NCBI GenBank assembly: GCA_040357565.1
Contig: JBDODJ010000023.1
Length of the DNA: 64,000 bases
Reading direction: 5' to 3' (one strand)
DNA from: Cercozoa sp. M6MM
Taxonomy: Eukaryota; Endomyxa: Ascetosporea
A program made the translations under genes and the position numbers. A model generated the notes under the pieces. That model made no database searches and was not told where the DNA came from. It saw nothing but the letters and a program-made list of their open reading frames with translations. Below, piece by piece: positions 1-11,820 of the stretch (positions are counted from its first letter, which is position 1; each line of letters opens with the position of its first letter).

Positions 1-70
<70 letters not shown>
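1..70. repeat. (GT)n microsatellite in an intron of the OTU gene
   Basis: An uninterrupted GT dinucleotide run fills the left edge of the window. It lies just upstream of the acceptor at 111-114 (tttcag) of the OTU-protein exon, so it is intronic. The long Val-Cys frames it creates are artefacts. Confidence 0.95.
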
Positions 71-71
<1 letters not shown>

Positions 72-114
72 CAAACAACCTTTATCCAGTGGAAAAAGCT
101 TTTTTGTGTTTCAG

Positions 115-615
115 GGAACGAATGCTTCGTTTGCCGAAATGCGGATGCGGACTCGCGAGTATCTGCTTGAGTATCTTGCTTTTCTCGCGTGTTACTCGCA
201 TTCTTGTTCATATGTGATTGGCATTCCAGACACGAGGAGGAGTTTCTGCCATTTTTGGACCTCACTGGAACCTACCGACAGTACTGCGATGCCATTGTCG
301 ACTTTGACCGACCGGTCTGGGGTGGTACGTTTTCATCTTTGCCGTGTGACCCCAGTTTAGACCTTTCGTGATCCCCTCATGTTTTGCGACCCAGGCGAAC
401 CCGAGATTGCGGCGCTCTCCGCATTGCTGGAGCGTTGCATTCATGTGTACAGCGCCGGTGCGCCTCTTCGTGTCGTTGGCGAGGAGCACATGGACAAAAG
501 CGAGCCACTGCGCCTGTCGTTCCACCTGCACGAGATCGGTCTCGGAAATCACTACAACTCCGTCGTTCCGGCTACTTCGCTTCTGAGCAACATGGATCGC
601 TTCCTTCAGGATTAG
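115..615 (+). CDS. OTU-domain deubiquitinase, OTUD6-like, 3' part only
   Basis: This is the C-terminal part of an OTU cysteine protease, which removes ubiquitin from proteins. Visible coding exons are 115-170, 230-324 and 395-615, joined by GT-AG introns in phase; the gene starts left of the window. The joined protein has the block around 'HEEEFLPFL', the strand 'VWGGEPEIAALS', and the terminal 'HEIGLGNHYNSV', whose His is the catalytic histidine of the OTU fold. These match the order in the OTUD6/OTU2 family. The catalytic Asp and Cys block (DGNC) would lie upstream and is not seen, so activity cannot be judged. The stop is TAG at 613-615. I am confident of the family, less so of the subfamily. 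Confidence 0.85.
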
Positions 616-998
616 TGCGTCGCATTCGTGGTCCAAAAACCGGACACAATGCGATCAGGATTATTTTCTTTAATTTTATTGATGCACGTCCTTAAGAAAA
701 CATGCCGAGTCACAAATGTGCTCTAACCGCTAGAAAACTAGTTCAACGGCGTGTAAACGTTTTGTACACACAGATAGTGGAAACTACGTGAGCTAGGTGG
801 CAGAGAGCTAGGTCATTGCGAGCGGTCGATTTGCGAAGACGGAAAAATCGAAAAACAAAAATGCTGCGACGCGCCGTGTCTCGCAGCCTATCAGTCACGC
901 TTACGTCCGCGCGGGTGAAGTCAGCGTGTTTCTTCACTCTGCCGTCCGCGCGGATGCAGATGTTGGCGGCCCAGCGGTCAGTACGGCCGTCCACGCGG
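616..998. other. Intergenic spacer with three copies of a GC-rich palindromic motif
   Basis: Sequence between the OTU gene stop and the next likely start. It holds one exact TCCGCGCGGA (945-954) and two variants (906-915 and 990-999) close together. No coding frame with family similarity is seen. It should contain the 3' UTR of the OTU gene and the promoter of the next gene. Confidence 0.5.
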
Positions 999-1803
999 AT
1001 GCTCACATCGGGATTGCGTGAGAAAATGAAGAAAATGAAGAACCTCGAGGGTACCTTTTGATCGTTGTTGTTGTTACTTTTTTAATTTGTTGTTTTTGTG
1101 CAGGTTTCATGCCGGCGCTGATTTTCGCGAGTTTCGCGCAGGCAGCGGCGCTGGTGGCGGGTAAGGAGAGTAGGGTAAAGGGGGGGTAAAGAGGGGGGTA
1201 AAGGGGGGTATATCTGCTGATGTACGCAGTGGTGTACGCGTCGCTGGAGGATGTGGCCGAGTGGACAGTGTCGAAACTGAGGAGTCGAGAGAGTCAGACA
1301 CTGCACAAGCTGGCGCAGCGACTGCAGGACAAGGTGGCACATGCCAAGGAGTCTGCAGAGTTGCGATTCATCGCCTCGGTGGCTGTGGCCTCGGCGATCA
1401 AGCTGTTGTTCAAGCCGGTCTTCTTGGCCATTCCTTTGGTACCTCCTATCCTCTGACTCATCCTCTGATTCATCCTCTTGACCCATCCTCTGACTCATCC
1501 TCTGATTTATCTTTTTGACAGGGCGCTGCCATGCTACTGAGACGTGTCTGGCCCTTCCCGATGCTGTACGCTTTTTATGTAGCCATCTGCGTTGTTTTAC
1601 CGCCTGATCTCGCAGGCACCGAAGGTTCGTCACGTCGGCCAAGACGGCCGGACAGAAGGCTAAAACGGCTGGCCAAAAGGTCGGCCAGAGGGTACAGCTT
1701 TTACTTTTACGCAGTTGCAAGCTGCTCGCCTGACTCATCTGCTGTTGCGTAGATCAAGGAGAAGAAGGACTCCATGTCGTTCCCGCCCATGCGTCCTGAG
1801 TGA
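999..1803 (+). CDS. Small membrane protein of unknown function
   Basis: I do not recognise a family. Phase-consistent exons are 999-1050, 1104-1160, 1230-1438, 1522-1565, 1616-1691 and 1753-1803, giving a protein of about 160 residues. It begins with a short basic stretch (EKMKKMKNLEG), then a hydrophobic segment (FMPALIFASFAQAAALVAVV), a charged amphipathic middle, a second hydrophobic stretch (IASVAVASAIKLLFKPVFLA), and a basic Gln/Lys-rich tail with two AKTAGQK-type repeats ending in PPMRPE. Two membrane helices with cytosolic ends is the simplest reading. Intron 2 is made of GGGTAAAG-like repeats and intron 3 of CATCCTCTGACT repeats. An AATAAA-type signal lies near 1898. The start is the first ATG compatible with the joined frame. 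Confidence 0.55.
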
Positions 1804-1835
1804 GTCGGTTACTCTGAGTTACTCGTGTCGGTCCA

Positions 1836-1890
1836 TGCACTACCGCACGTCGCGTCGATCGCACGTCGCGTCGATCGCAATCGCATCGAT
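1836..1890. repeat. Short tandem repeat CGCACGTCGCGTCGAT
   Basis: Two adjacent imperfect copies of a CGCACGTCGCGTCGATCG unit followed by a degenerate third lie in the presumed 3' UTR just after the membrane-protein stop. Confidence 0.6.
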
Positions 1891-2111
1891 CTTTTATGTA
1901 ATAAACTGAAATTAACTTAACCACGGCAAGCTTAGGTCTTCCGCGAAGTGGCTTGAGGAAACCCTCAATTCGTATAACGTCAGTCTACCGTCGCGTACGC
2001 TATTTTTTTGGTCTCTTGGTACTGTATTTGAAAAACGGGGCTCACAGCTAGCCCGACAAAAACTGTGTATGATGTATGATACTTCGAGGTAACCCAGTCA
2101 TAAACAACCAA

Positions 2112-3538
2112 CTAATTCGACGAGGAGTACGGCATGAGCAGCAGGATGACCTCGCGGAGTTTCTCGACGGCAGTGTGAGTGTCCGAGAAACGCATGGCGG
2201 CCATGGCGTGCTTTGTAAGCTTCTCCGCCTCCATGATGTGTCTCACCCTACAAACAACGGTTTTGTAACACTTTACTGTAATTGACAGAGAGGCAAGCCT
2301 ACTTGTCCTCTTCAGAGTAACTGCCCAACGGTGTCGGAACACCCGGCGCAGGGTGCGGTTTCTTTGCGGGATCGTTGCCTACGAATTCCATCAATCAAAC
2401 AGTGTCAGGGGGGAGGAGGGTGGTAGGTTACCGATGGGGTAGGCGCCACCAGAGGCAGCGGTTGCATTTCGCACATGTGCAGGGGCTTCGTAATGATACT
2501 GAGCAACAAAGACACATGCCACATCAAACCGTGGGTTCAATAAAGAGAGACAAACCTGGTCGGAAGAAGCCTGAATGAAGTTGACTTGCGAAGGAGGCGT
2601 GCTGTGAGAGGAACGCGGATTCTGCATGAAAGCTTCTTGCGGAAACGTATCGCCTCCAACAGGCGACGGCACATGCGTCGGCTCGGCCGGAGCAACTGCA
2701 TCACTCTCTTGCGACAACTGACTGCTGAGACTGGTCTGCACAAGAGTTATGTCACTTTTGCACATGACAATATCCACATGACGGCACTCAAAAGCACCTC
2801 TTCAAACTGCTGCTCATTTGAGGTGTCAAATGGGTTGCCAGGCGTCGGCTTGCGACCCTCGCGAATGGCATCGGTGATGTCCTTCGCTTTGAACAGACAG
2901 TACTTCGCCTTCTCTTCGATGTCGGAATCGCGCTCGCCAAAATTCTTCAGTGTCTACAAAAAAGGAAGTTAAAAAAATAAAGCATTCACTTCGCAATTAA
3001 AAAACTGTACCTCAAAAAAGACCCAGGCCGTCATAAAGGCCGTAACTGTGCGCTTACTGGCACGTCCTTCCGAGTCTTCCTGCGAGAGGAAGAGTTTATT
3101 TCATAAAGAAAGCAGGCCCTTTGTACCTTGTGCGCATTAGAAAAGATGCTCATGGCGAAATCCGTCACATCAGCTTCGGCTTCAACTTCCGGCTTGCTTC
3201 GCACCTCCAGCGGCGTCTCCTGTTGCGTTTGATTTAATCATAGAGTAGGTTCGCCAAGTAAAGGCCCGGAAAGAGAAAGACGTAAACGTACCTCGAGTGC
3301 ACCGAGAAGTGTACGAAGGAAGGCTTGCGACTCGGGTGTTTTGTCGCCTTGCATCAGCTGCTTTGCAACGTACAGACGCGCTTGGTAGCCAGCCACTGGC
3401 CGGATCTAAGCAGACACACTTAGCAGCCACACAAATCACAACAGAGGTTATCTGTACCTTGTCTGCTTGCACAGCATTGAGGAGAAACTTGCGAAATCGC
3501 TTAAGCGACGGGGGAAGCTCTTGCGCCAGTTGTGACAT
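2112..3538 (-). CDS. VTA1: VTA1/LIP5, ESCRT-III and Vps4 regulator
   Basis: VTA1 activates the AAA ATPase Vps4, which disassembles ESCRT-III on endosomes. Nine exons fit exactly in phase (3458-3538, 3292-3405, 3127-3219, 3011-3079, 2798-2953, 2556-2735, 2432-2498, 2303-2378, 2112-2247). The product is about 280 residues, near the family length. The N-terminus (MSQLAQELPPSLKRFRKFL) and the segment with VAGYQARLYVAKQ form the tandem MIT-like domain. A low-complexity Ser/Pro/Gln linker follows. The last exon encodes the Vps4-binding helical hairpin (AEKLTKHAMAAMRFSDTHTA, then AVEKLREVILLL). The gene is head to head with the RING gene across 304 bp. Introns are 45-100 bp and several donors are GTAC. 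Both conserved ends are present and in frame. Confidence 0.92.
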
Positions 3539-3842
3539 TTTCGTTTTGGCCTGTTGCCACGTTTCTCAACACACAGCAAAACCGCGCTTATGCTCCTTTC
3601 CACAAAGACTTTTCTTGCTCTCTGGCAATTCAAGACAGTTTGCTATCGTTTCTAAAGCTTAAATTGCTGCCTAGGCCCGGCTTGCGTGCTCAAAAACGAT
3701 GATCGTTTCATCGGCTCGCATTGATACAACGCAGAGCCGAGAATTTAAAACAGCTGTTGCTCAGTTATCGCAATTCAGTCGACTGCGAGCGTGTGCTAAG
3801 TTATATGGCTCTTGTGTTGCTAGACTTTTATCTTATTTAAAC
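3539..3842. promoter_or_regulatory. Shared intergenic region between VTA1 (-) and the RING gene (+)
   Basis: These 304 bp separate two divergent start codons and must hold both promoters unless distal elements exist. I see no clear TATA box at a usual distance on either side. The region is moderately AT-rich on the RING side. Confidence 0.5.
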
Positions 3843-5005
3843 ATGGAATGCGCGATCTGCACGGATGTGATCGGCCACCCCGACACTGCGACTGTAATCG
3901 AGAACTTCCTTTTTGTCTTGCAGAAGGCATAGGGGGGATACGTTTTGAGGCTTGTAGACCGCGTGTGGTCATCAGTTTCACCGCTGTTGTCTTCTTCAAT
4001 GGACAAAGTCACCCAACGTACAATACAATACTAGTCTCCGACAACAAACCAGATGTGGCTGGTGAGAGAGATGAAGTGTATGATAGAAGAAGGCGACGTG
4101 TCCGATGTGCCGCCGCACGGTGCGCATAGTCTGGTGCGTGACCGGCGAAGTGATCTGTTTGCATGAGAACGGGCGAGTTAGAGTGTCGCAAACACTGAGC
4201 GCACTCGAGGACGAACTCGTCAGTGTGATGCGCCGCATGCCCCTGCCCGAACTCCAGTTGACCCGGTCGCAAGTGCTGCATGTTGTCAAGTCACTAGAAG
4301 AGACTCCGTACGTACTTGTGCCTCGCTCTGATGGTACAGTGCTTAAAAACTTGAGTCAGGATCACGTCAGTTCTTTGTCTTGGCACAGTGGAGAACGTGA
4401 TCCAACAAGGCACGAGACGAAGTTTGCCGTCGGTGCGAAAGGCACTCGACGACGTACTGGCGTCGTTCAAGTCAACAAATTCGAACGATCGAGACGAAAG
4501 CTACTCTGGAGTCGAAGTTTTTGTTCGTGGCACTTCGCAGTACCTTACTCTCTGCTGCCCTTTCAGTTCCAATTTACTCTCTACTGCAAGTAGGTACCTT
4601 CGGCGAGTATGTGACGTCGCGCAAATCATTGTCGACATTTTTGATCAACTTCGGGGTGATGGTACTGTAAATTTACTGGTTACAGTCTCAATACGTATAT
4701 TATGGATTAAACTTATATTATACTGCTACACATCTGTTGTACTTGCTCACGGCTTGCGATTGGTGTCTTTTTGCATGCGCATTCGCTGCTCAGCCACGCA
4801 TGTGGAATGGCGGCTTGTGTGCGAGCGCGTGCTACCAGTGGTTAGAAGTGACTGCACGATCGCACACTTGGAGCAAGCGGTCATTCGCGCGCCATCGCTG
4901 TACCTCGTCTCTGCAAGTGCCGCACCGGCAAGTAATGGTACAAGTATGACGACTGGGAGGTGGCTTTCGACTGTGCCTTGTCCTCCTCCGCCTTCAAGTT
5001 CGTAG
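3843..5005 (+). CDS. RING-H2 zinc-finger protein, probable E3 ubiquitin ligase
   Basis: The first three exons (3843-3893, 3958-4017, 4087-4333) rebuild a complete RING-H2 finger: CAIC, then CGHQFHRCCLLQW, then CPMC, with canonical ligand spacing. No single frame shows this; it appears only after splicing, which supports the model. The finger is at the extreme N-terminus. The rest (about 200 residues) has no family I recognise: a charged helical part (LSALEDELVSVMRRMPLPEL; SVRKALDDVLASF) and a part with CDVAQIIVDIFDQL and VEWRLVCERVLPVV. The 3' exons after 4389 are less certain: an alternative frame at 4955-5170 would give a different C-terminus. A likely polyadenylation signal (AATAAA) is near 5220. 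RING-H2 proteins usually recruit E2 enzymes; the substrate is unknown. Confidence 0.75.
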
Positions 5006-5262
5006 CATTAATTGGATATCGTGCTAGTCGTCGCTATGAACTGACGTCCGGTGTTTCCAGTCCAATACAGTACCGTGTCCCCAAGCGGGCGGTGGATTAC
5101 GGCCAATGCGCTTGTGACCCTCCCACGCCAGGACTGGCACAGGGAAACAACATCGGCATAGTTAATTTACTTCTCGTATGCATGCGCATGGTAGCCGCCA
5201 CCATCATCGTATCCCGACGCAATAAACATCCTCTGTCACGATAATTTCACTTTCTTGCAATG

Positions 5263-7588
5263 CTAAACATTCGAGCGCCGCGTTCGCGGACCCCGCTGCG
5301 CCAACTTGTTGGCAGACTGCCCTCGGTGATGCAGATAGTCACCAAAGCAAAGATATACAGGAGCACAGAGCAACGGAGTGTGTACGTGGGCCGGATGTCG
5401 AGCGCACCAGGTCACCATTTGCTTCATGTCTGTCAGGAGCAGCTTCATGGCTCGCGTCCATTCGATCTCGTCTCTGTAGAGTGCGTGAATGCCGCCTATT
5501 GTCTTTTCTCTGCGGACAACAGTGGTGGATACACACATACACAACGACAGGATGCAGGTGCAAAGAAGCACACCTCAGATCGATCGGTGCTGCCAATGTG
5601 AGACCATCAAAGTGCTCACTTAACTCAGCCACAGACACGAGGAGCGCGAACAGTGCCTCGTTGAACGCGCGCGTCCTACCCGCAAACAAGTATTCTACAC
5701 CCTTACTCCCTGATAGTGAATGACACACCAAAACACACGACTCAGACTGAAATCAGTCGACACGTTTAACTCCAACAGTCCTACAAGAAAAACCAAACTC
5801 ACGAAAGAAAGGTGTGCAATTTGCAAGTGTACGGTTGTTGCCCTGCATGCGCATTTTTGAGAAACTTCCCAGCGGAACCGGGTCGTACTTTGTGAATCTT
5901 AAGTCTGCGAACACACAGATGCATACTAATACAAAAAGTAACCCAAGGAATCCCGTACCTCGACTCCGTGCGAGAATGTCGAGCAGCAGCACAGTCTGTA
6001 TCAAGGAAAAAACAATAACAGGCATGTGGAAAAGTGTTCCCAAAAGTGTGACACCTCGCCCAAAGCAGCGTTAATTTCGCTCCAATCCACTGGCTGTGCC
6101 GGTAGTCGTCTGTGCAGACAAAAACTTTACACAAAGGTTTAAACCGCAAAGAGAGCCGAGGCTACCCAAGTCGGTAATTGTTGATCATGCCAAAGTGCGC
6201 ATCGTGATCAATGTGCAGAAGGTCGTCCAGGGCCTACTCAGAAAAGCAAACATAGAACAGGTGGTACCTTATGGACAAACAAGAAAAGCTACATCTGTTC
6301 GACGCAGCAAGCGCAGTTGTCTTTCGGCGGCTTTCACTCCATGGTCTGCTGCTGAAGCCTGGGGGACAAGAGATATAACGAGGTAAACAGATAGAAAAGT
6401 AGAAAAAAGTGCTACTTGATGCCGCAACGTGGTGGCTTCGGCATCGCACATGTTGGCATCTCGTACCAACTGTTCAGACCACGATTACAATGTTAAAACA
6501 GCCAGAAAAAGTAAAAAGGGCAGAATACCTCGTTTTCCACAGCAGCAACTTCTGCGTCGATTTTGTCCAACTAAAAATGAAAGCGATCGCACCGCACAGT
6601 ACAAACACAACGAACACTTACTCGAAGCGACTCATTTTGAAGTGCTTCACGTTCCTGCAAAAGCTCCTGTAACTCTTGAGTCAACTCGCGCTCTTCGCGA
6701 CAAAGCGCTTCGAATTCCGCTATAGTGCAAAACTCGAGTTGCAACACAAAACAATCCAGACAATTAGTTACCTTGCTCTGCAGGCGTGTCACGGTGTTGC
6801 TGCAGTCGCTGCGCCGCTTTACGGAACTCGCGCGCAGTTTCTTTCAACTCCTAAGTTTCCGCGCGGATACACATAAATATAAAAACAAACAAAATTGCAA
6901 AAATAAATAACACACACGCTCGCGAGCTTGCATAATGTTGAGCGCTCGTTGTGCGCAGCCTTGGCACAGCGGGAAGTTGATTCTGCGCCAAAGAAGTTGA
7001 TAAAACGTGAGGTCGTATGATCGGTCTGGTGACTCAAAGCAGTACTGTGAGACATCGGCAGCCACTTGTTGCAATGTGTCTAGCGCCTGCAGTTCTTGAA
7101 ATATCAGTTTTAAACAAAGCTTTAAGCTTCCGGCACCTTGATCTGCGTGGACCAGTCGGCGGTTTTATCGTCAGCTTCTGTCTCGTCTGGCACAGCAGAT
7201 GAGAGATAAGTCAGCACACCCAAAAGCATATGTGTACCCTCCTTTTCTGCGTGATTGCTAACAGTGTCAAGACTTTGCGCATTCAGCATCGACTGAAGGA
7301 CAATGTAGCTCTGCTCCAAAGCCGAGTTATCCCCTCTGCACACGCACGCAGAAAGGACAACATATAAGCAACAGAAGGAACAGATTCCGGTCTACCCAGC
7401 AGAGCGAACAACGGCGGCGATTTCGTCGACGGCATTTCGTACACGGCGCACGTCATCTACATTGACAGGCTTGCAAAACCAGAACAACCACGAAATATCC
7501 ACAAGTTTTTACCCTCAGCCGGACTCGCCTCCAGCATCACGCCAATATGCGCCTTGCATCGATTGCAGCAGCATACTGCCTCAGCCAT
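5263..7588 (-). CDS. BECN1: Beclin 1/ATG6, subunit of the class III PI3-kinase complex
   Basis: Beclin scaffolds the Vps34 lipid kinase complex in autophagy and endosomal sorting. The first exons (7513-7588, 7396-7456, 7137-7335, 6916-7086, 6772-6850, 6622-6719) fit in phase. The start MAEAVCCCNRCKAHIGV holds a Cys-X2-Cys pair as in other beclins, and 'FPLCQGCAQ' is the second conserved Cys pair. A coiled coil follows (EELTQELQELLQER-type heptads). The BARA domain follows with LLRRTD, HFGMINNYRLG, LPAQPVDWSEINAALGE and VLLLDILARSRG, then LFAGRTRAFNEALFALL and WTRAMKLLLTDMKQMVTW near the C-terminus. The tail after TWCA is about 45 residues longer than usual and ends RRSNV; it may be a real extension or hide an unrecognised intron. 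The gene is head to head with the ABCD gene across 210 bp. Confidence 0.9.
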
Positions 7589-7798
7589 TTCTCGTGCTCC
7601 TCCCACGCCTTGGCGCACGCTGTATAACCCGAGCGGCAATGACAGCAACAATCTGGGACTTGTCACCTTAATAATAATGTATTTTTTCGTCCAGTGGACG
7701 ACGTATCGCGCGTGATCACCCACGTCGCGCTTGCTGAGTGTGTGCACAAGCGTGTGTGACCGAAATCGTAGTGCTTAAGCACGACACGGACGGAGGCA
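7589..7798. promoter_or_regulatory. Short shared intergenic region between BECN1 (-) and ABCD (+)
   Basis: Only 210 bp separate two divergent start codons. A two-way promoter is inferred from position; no specific element is recognised. Confidence 0.45.
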
Positions 7799-10700
7799 AT
7801 GCAGAGTATTCTCACTCCACGCAGGGCTACACTGCTGGCCCTGGCCGTGGTTGTGGGCGGTGCTATGCTGCGTCAGCGCCTTCAAGCCGCAGGTCGACCC
7901 ACAGAGCTTCATGTGGATAAGTCTGACACTAAGGTGCAATGAAATCCAGATCACTTGAAAAACGCCAGTTTGGGCATTTTATCTTTGCAGAAGAAACCAA
8001 AGAAGTCGAGTGGCAAGAAAAGCAAGCGTGCAGCCGTCGATGGCGTGTTTTTGCGTCGCCTGCTGCGCTTGCGTACCGAATTCTTTCTCAGAACTGCATC
8101 GCGTTTCTTTTGTAAATTTGGGTTTGTGCAGGGAAGGTGTTGTTCCGCCGAAAGGAGACGGTCCTGCTCATTCTACACACTCTCGCCTTGGTAACATCTT
8201 CTCTGTTGGTTTGGAAGGCAGTTCTGACGCATTCTGCAGGTAACGCGCACCTTCCTGTCGATCTACGTGAGCACCCTGGACGGCCACATCACTCGACACA
8301 TTGTTGAACGCGTACTATTCAGATACAGACGGTGACTATAAGCTGCCTAAATATGTGCTTGTGCAGGATGTTAAAGCTTTCGTTTGGCGCATGGTCCGCT
8401 GGATCTCTGTGGTACGTTGTGCAAGAGTTGATAAACTCGTTTGGTTTGAATATTTGTATGTGTCTTTGGGTTAGGCCATTCCTGCCACGGGCTGCAATGC
8501 GCTGATTCGCTTCTTGGAGGCTCGTCTTGCTCTCGCTTTGCGCACTCGTTTGGTACTTGTGTTTGAACTGATCTTGAAGCTTTGTATTGCTTGTATGGCA
8601 GGTGCACCATGCCTACAAAAAGTACATGGGTCAAGGTACCTTTCTGCTTTCTATCCCCTGTTACCTCGGTATAACTTGTGTATCAATGGCAGATGTGGCC
8701 AAGTCAAACACAGACAGTCTGGCGCCAGTGTACTACGCCGTGTCGAACCTCGACTCGCGCCTGCAGAACCCGGTACTAGTGTGCTTGTTGCTGTACAAGT
8801 TTAGTTGTAATAAATCACCCTTGCCGCAGGATCAATGTTTGACTAGTGATGTCGAGACTTTCTGCACTCGATTGGCCGGTACCGTTGCATGCTTTGCCCC
8901 TTCTATACCTTCTTTTTACCCCTTTACACCCAGGAATCTACTCGGCCCTGTCAAAGCCGCTGCTCGACCTGGTGCTGATGAGTGCGCAGCTGGCGCGTCT
9001 CAATACGCATCCCAACGTTTCTACTGGTAGCCTACCTCATCTTACCTATTTACTATCTTAACACCCTCGGTGGCAGGCGTCGACACACGTCCCTTCTGGC
9101 AGCGCAACGTGGTTTGTACCTCTTTACCCCCCCCCCCCATTTACCCCTTTACCTTCTTGAATTTAGGGCATCACGGTGGGCTCCTCAACCATGGTGATCA
9201 CGTCGGTGCTACTTCGTCTGATCACGCCGCCGTTCGGTCGCATCGTTGCCGAGCAAGTAAGCACGTGTTATCACTTGTGTGGTCACTGGTGTGGTCACTG
9301 GTACACATGTGGTCACGTGTACAGGCCGCACGTGACGGTGAATTGCGAGGCACGCACGCCCGCGTCATTGCGCATGCCGAAGAAAGTACCCCCCCCCCCC
9401 CCACTCCCATCCTTTACCCCTTTACCCCCTGCCTCCAGTTGCCTTCTACGGCGGTGGTCAGATCGAACACGGCGTTCTTACAAGTACTCCAGCTATTACC
9501 CCCCCCCCTGCCCCTCTACCCTAATCTGTGCAGAGGCCTTCTCACGTGTGTCACAGCAGCTGCGTCGATTGTTCAATGTAGTTTTAACCCTTTACCTTTT
9601 CTTCCTCCCACCCCATCTTTACACCTTGCTCCCGTTTGTAGGTCCGTCTGCCCTACGTGATGATGGAGCAGTTCTTGATGAAGTACGTCTGGTCGGCGGC
9701 TGGTCTGGTAGCTTTTGCTTTGACTGAGTGACTCAGTAGCTTCCTGAGTGACTGACTGAGTGATCACGTGACTGACTGGATGATCACGTGTGTGCAGGTG
9801 ATCATCGCAGTGCCGCAATTCGGCAACACGAACTCGTCGGCGCAGCGCACGCAGCACATGGTCACCGCACGCGGTACCACCTGTCACTGTCACTTGTTCG
9901 TTTGTTCGGTACATTTGTACCGCACGTGTACAGGCTTCCTGGGCGGTGTGGCCGATGCGGTGGAGCGCATTCTGTCCGCGTGGAAGGACGTTGCGGAACT
10001 CAGTGGCTACACGGAGCGTGTCTCCACGATGCTGGTGTGTTATCCCCAGCTTACACCCATCTTACCCCCCCCCCCCCCTTACCCTCTGGCTTGGTGAAGG
10101 ATGTGTTCGACGATGTGGCGGCTGGGAACTTCACGCGCGCCAACAAGGCGACGGAGCAGGGCCGTCTCGAGTACACGGAGCAGTCGGTGTCACTGCGCGA
10201 CGTGCCGATCTGCACGCCGTCGGGCGATCAGTTGGTACACACGGACTGTATCAATGGACTGTACCAATGGACCGTACAGGGCGAATAGACTGACAAATGG
10301 ACCGTACAAATGTGGACTGTACAAATGGACAGGTGGAGTCGCTCAGTCTCGATGTGTCGCGCGGCGAGCACGTGCTCATCACGGGCGCCAACGGCGTCGG
10401 CAAGTCGTCGATCTTCAAGATCCTCGCCGGTCTCTGGCCGCTCCGTGGCGGTACAAATCTCCACATGTCCTGTCCTGTGTCCAATATCCTGACTGTACAC
10501 TGGACGGTCCAAATGGACCCAGTGAGATCTTGAAACATATCCTATCTTGCAGGTGTTATTCAACGGCCGCGCAGCGACTTTTTCGTCGTGCCGCAAAAGC
10601 CGTATTTTACCAAAGGGTACCTCTACAGTCTTGTTGTTTGTGTGTGCTTCCGCGCGGACGTCTGTTTCGTGTAGCTCATTGCGCGATCAGATCACGTATC

Positions 10701-11707
10701 CGGACACCAAGTCGCGTCTGTCGGACGAGGAACTCACGTCGCTTATGGTATGGAGAGGATAAAGGGGAGGGGATAAACGGGGCAGGGGTAGAAGGGTGAT
10801 ATGCTGTCTGCAGGAGGACGTGTACCTCAAGTACGTGATCGAGCGTGAGGGTGGTTTGGACGTGGTGCGACCCAACTGGCAGGACGTTCTCAGCGGCGGC
10901 GAGAAGCAGCGACTCAACATGGCGCGTCTCTTCTACCACAGGGTAGGACTCGCCTCTTTAACCACACTTTGCGCCCCCTTAATTCAACAAGTGTAGCCCA
11001 CGTTTGCGCTGCTGGACGAGTGCACCTCTGCTGTCAGCAACGACGTCGAGCGCGCTATCTACTCGCGTGCCAAGTCGCTCGGTATGACCATGCTCACGGT
11101 ACGACGCTCCCTTAAATGTATCCAATTCTGTTCGGTCCATGTGGGCGGTATGGTTTTATGATTGTCCCAAAAAACGCAGGTGACGCTGCGACCGGCGTCG
11201 CTGTTGCAGCTGCACGATAAATTGCTCACACTCGATGGCGAGGGTATGCTTTATTTCTGATCGGGTCACATTCAATGCATCCATCCGCGCGGATGTTTGC
11301 TCAGGCGGCTACACGCTCAAATCGCTCGACGGAGGTGCCGATATGGGTTCAATCGATGAATCGCTGCATGATGAGGTGTGTGGACCCACGAAAGTTTGCA
11401 ATTTTGCAATCTTGCTTTCTCATGTGAAAAACGTGCTTTTTGTGTTTTTTGCAGAAGCAGCGACTCGAAGCGCAGATCCGCGACGCGTTGCGCATCGAAG
11501 AGGAGCTTGAGGAAGTGTGTGAAGCCCTTGGTACTTCTCTTACATACTTTGCGTTCATAATTTTGACTCTTGACTCAACTCTTGATTTTGACTCGGTGTG
11601 CAGGTGAGGACAGCATGTTGCTGCAGCAGTCGCGTAAAGCTCGTCAGCAGTACGTGGCCACGCACCCGCCACAAGTCGAAACTGCGACCACCGAAACTCC
11701 GCTGTAG
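7799..11707 (+). CDS. Peroxisomal ABC half-transporter, subfamily D (ALDP/PMP70-like)
   Basis: ABCD half-transporters dimerise in the peroxisome membrane and import fatty acyl-CoA. The protein has about 700 residues and starts [20 protein letters not shown]. Membrane-domain blocks are clear: [28 protein letters not shown], and HAEE joined to VAFYGG, the EAA-like loop typical of this subfamily. The nucleotide-binding domain shows Walker A (GANGVGKSS), signature ([14 protein letters not shown]) and Walker B ([14 protein letters not shown]), followed by the H-loop region. A charged coiled C-terminus ends in TTETPL and TAG at 11705-11707. About 15 introns interrupt it, several with C-homopolymers and TTTACCCC units. 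Some small exon borders are approximate. All catalytic motifs are intact. Confidence 0.9.
9263..9325. repeat. Intronic TGTGGTCAC repeats in the ABCD gene
   Basis: Several copies of TGTGGTCAC(TGG) sit in one intron between the exon ending GRIVAEQ and the next starting AARDGELRG. The same word recurs in introns of RFC1 and of the REJ-GPS-7TM gene. Confidence 0.7.
10245..10334. repeat. Intronic short repeats built on TGGACTGTACAAATGGAC
   Basis: The ABCD intron before the exon starting GTGGAGTCGCTC is largely built from variants of a 16-20 bp unit (tggact/ccgtacaaatggac). A related stretch is near 10490-10520 in the next intron. Confidence 0.65.
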
Positions 11708-11708
11708 G

Positions 11709-11711
<3 letters not shown>

Positions 11712-11758
<47 letters not shown>

Positions 11759-11768
11759 NNNNNNNNNN

Positions 11769-11814
<46 letters not shown>
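11712..11814. repeat. (CA)n microsatellite with a 10-base assembly gap
   Basis: A CA run immediately follows the ABCD stop codon and is broken by ten N at 11759-11768. A GTGCGTAC tandem repeat follows (about 11815-11850). The true length is unknown. Confidence 0.95.

Positions 11815-11820
<6 letters not shown>

Noticed and set aside
1-360. Open frame beginning with a long Cys-Val repeat
   Set aside because: It is a translated GT microsatellite read into an intron; the true exon starts after the acceptor at 114.
9120-9140. C-runs with TTTACCCC units considered as interstitial telomere repeats
   Set aside because: The word is GGGGTAAA, not a TTAGGG or TTTAGGG permutation, and it recurs inside introns rather than in blocks.
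9720-9790. Regular GACTGAGTGACT repeats considered as a CRISPR-like array
   Set aside because: Units are too short, lack unique spacers, and lie in an intron of a nuclear gene.
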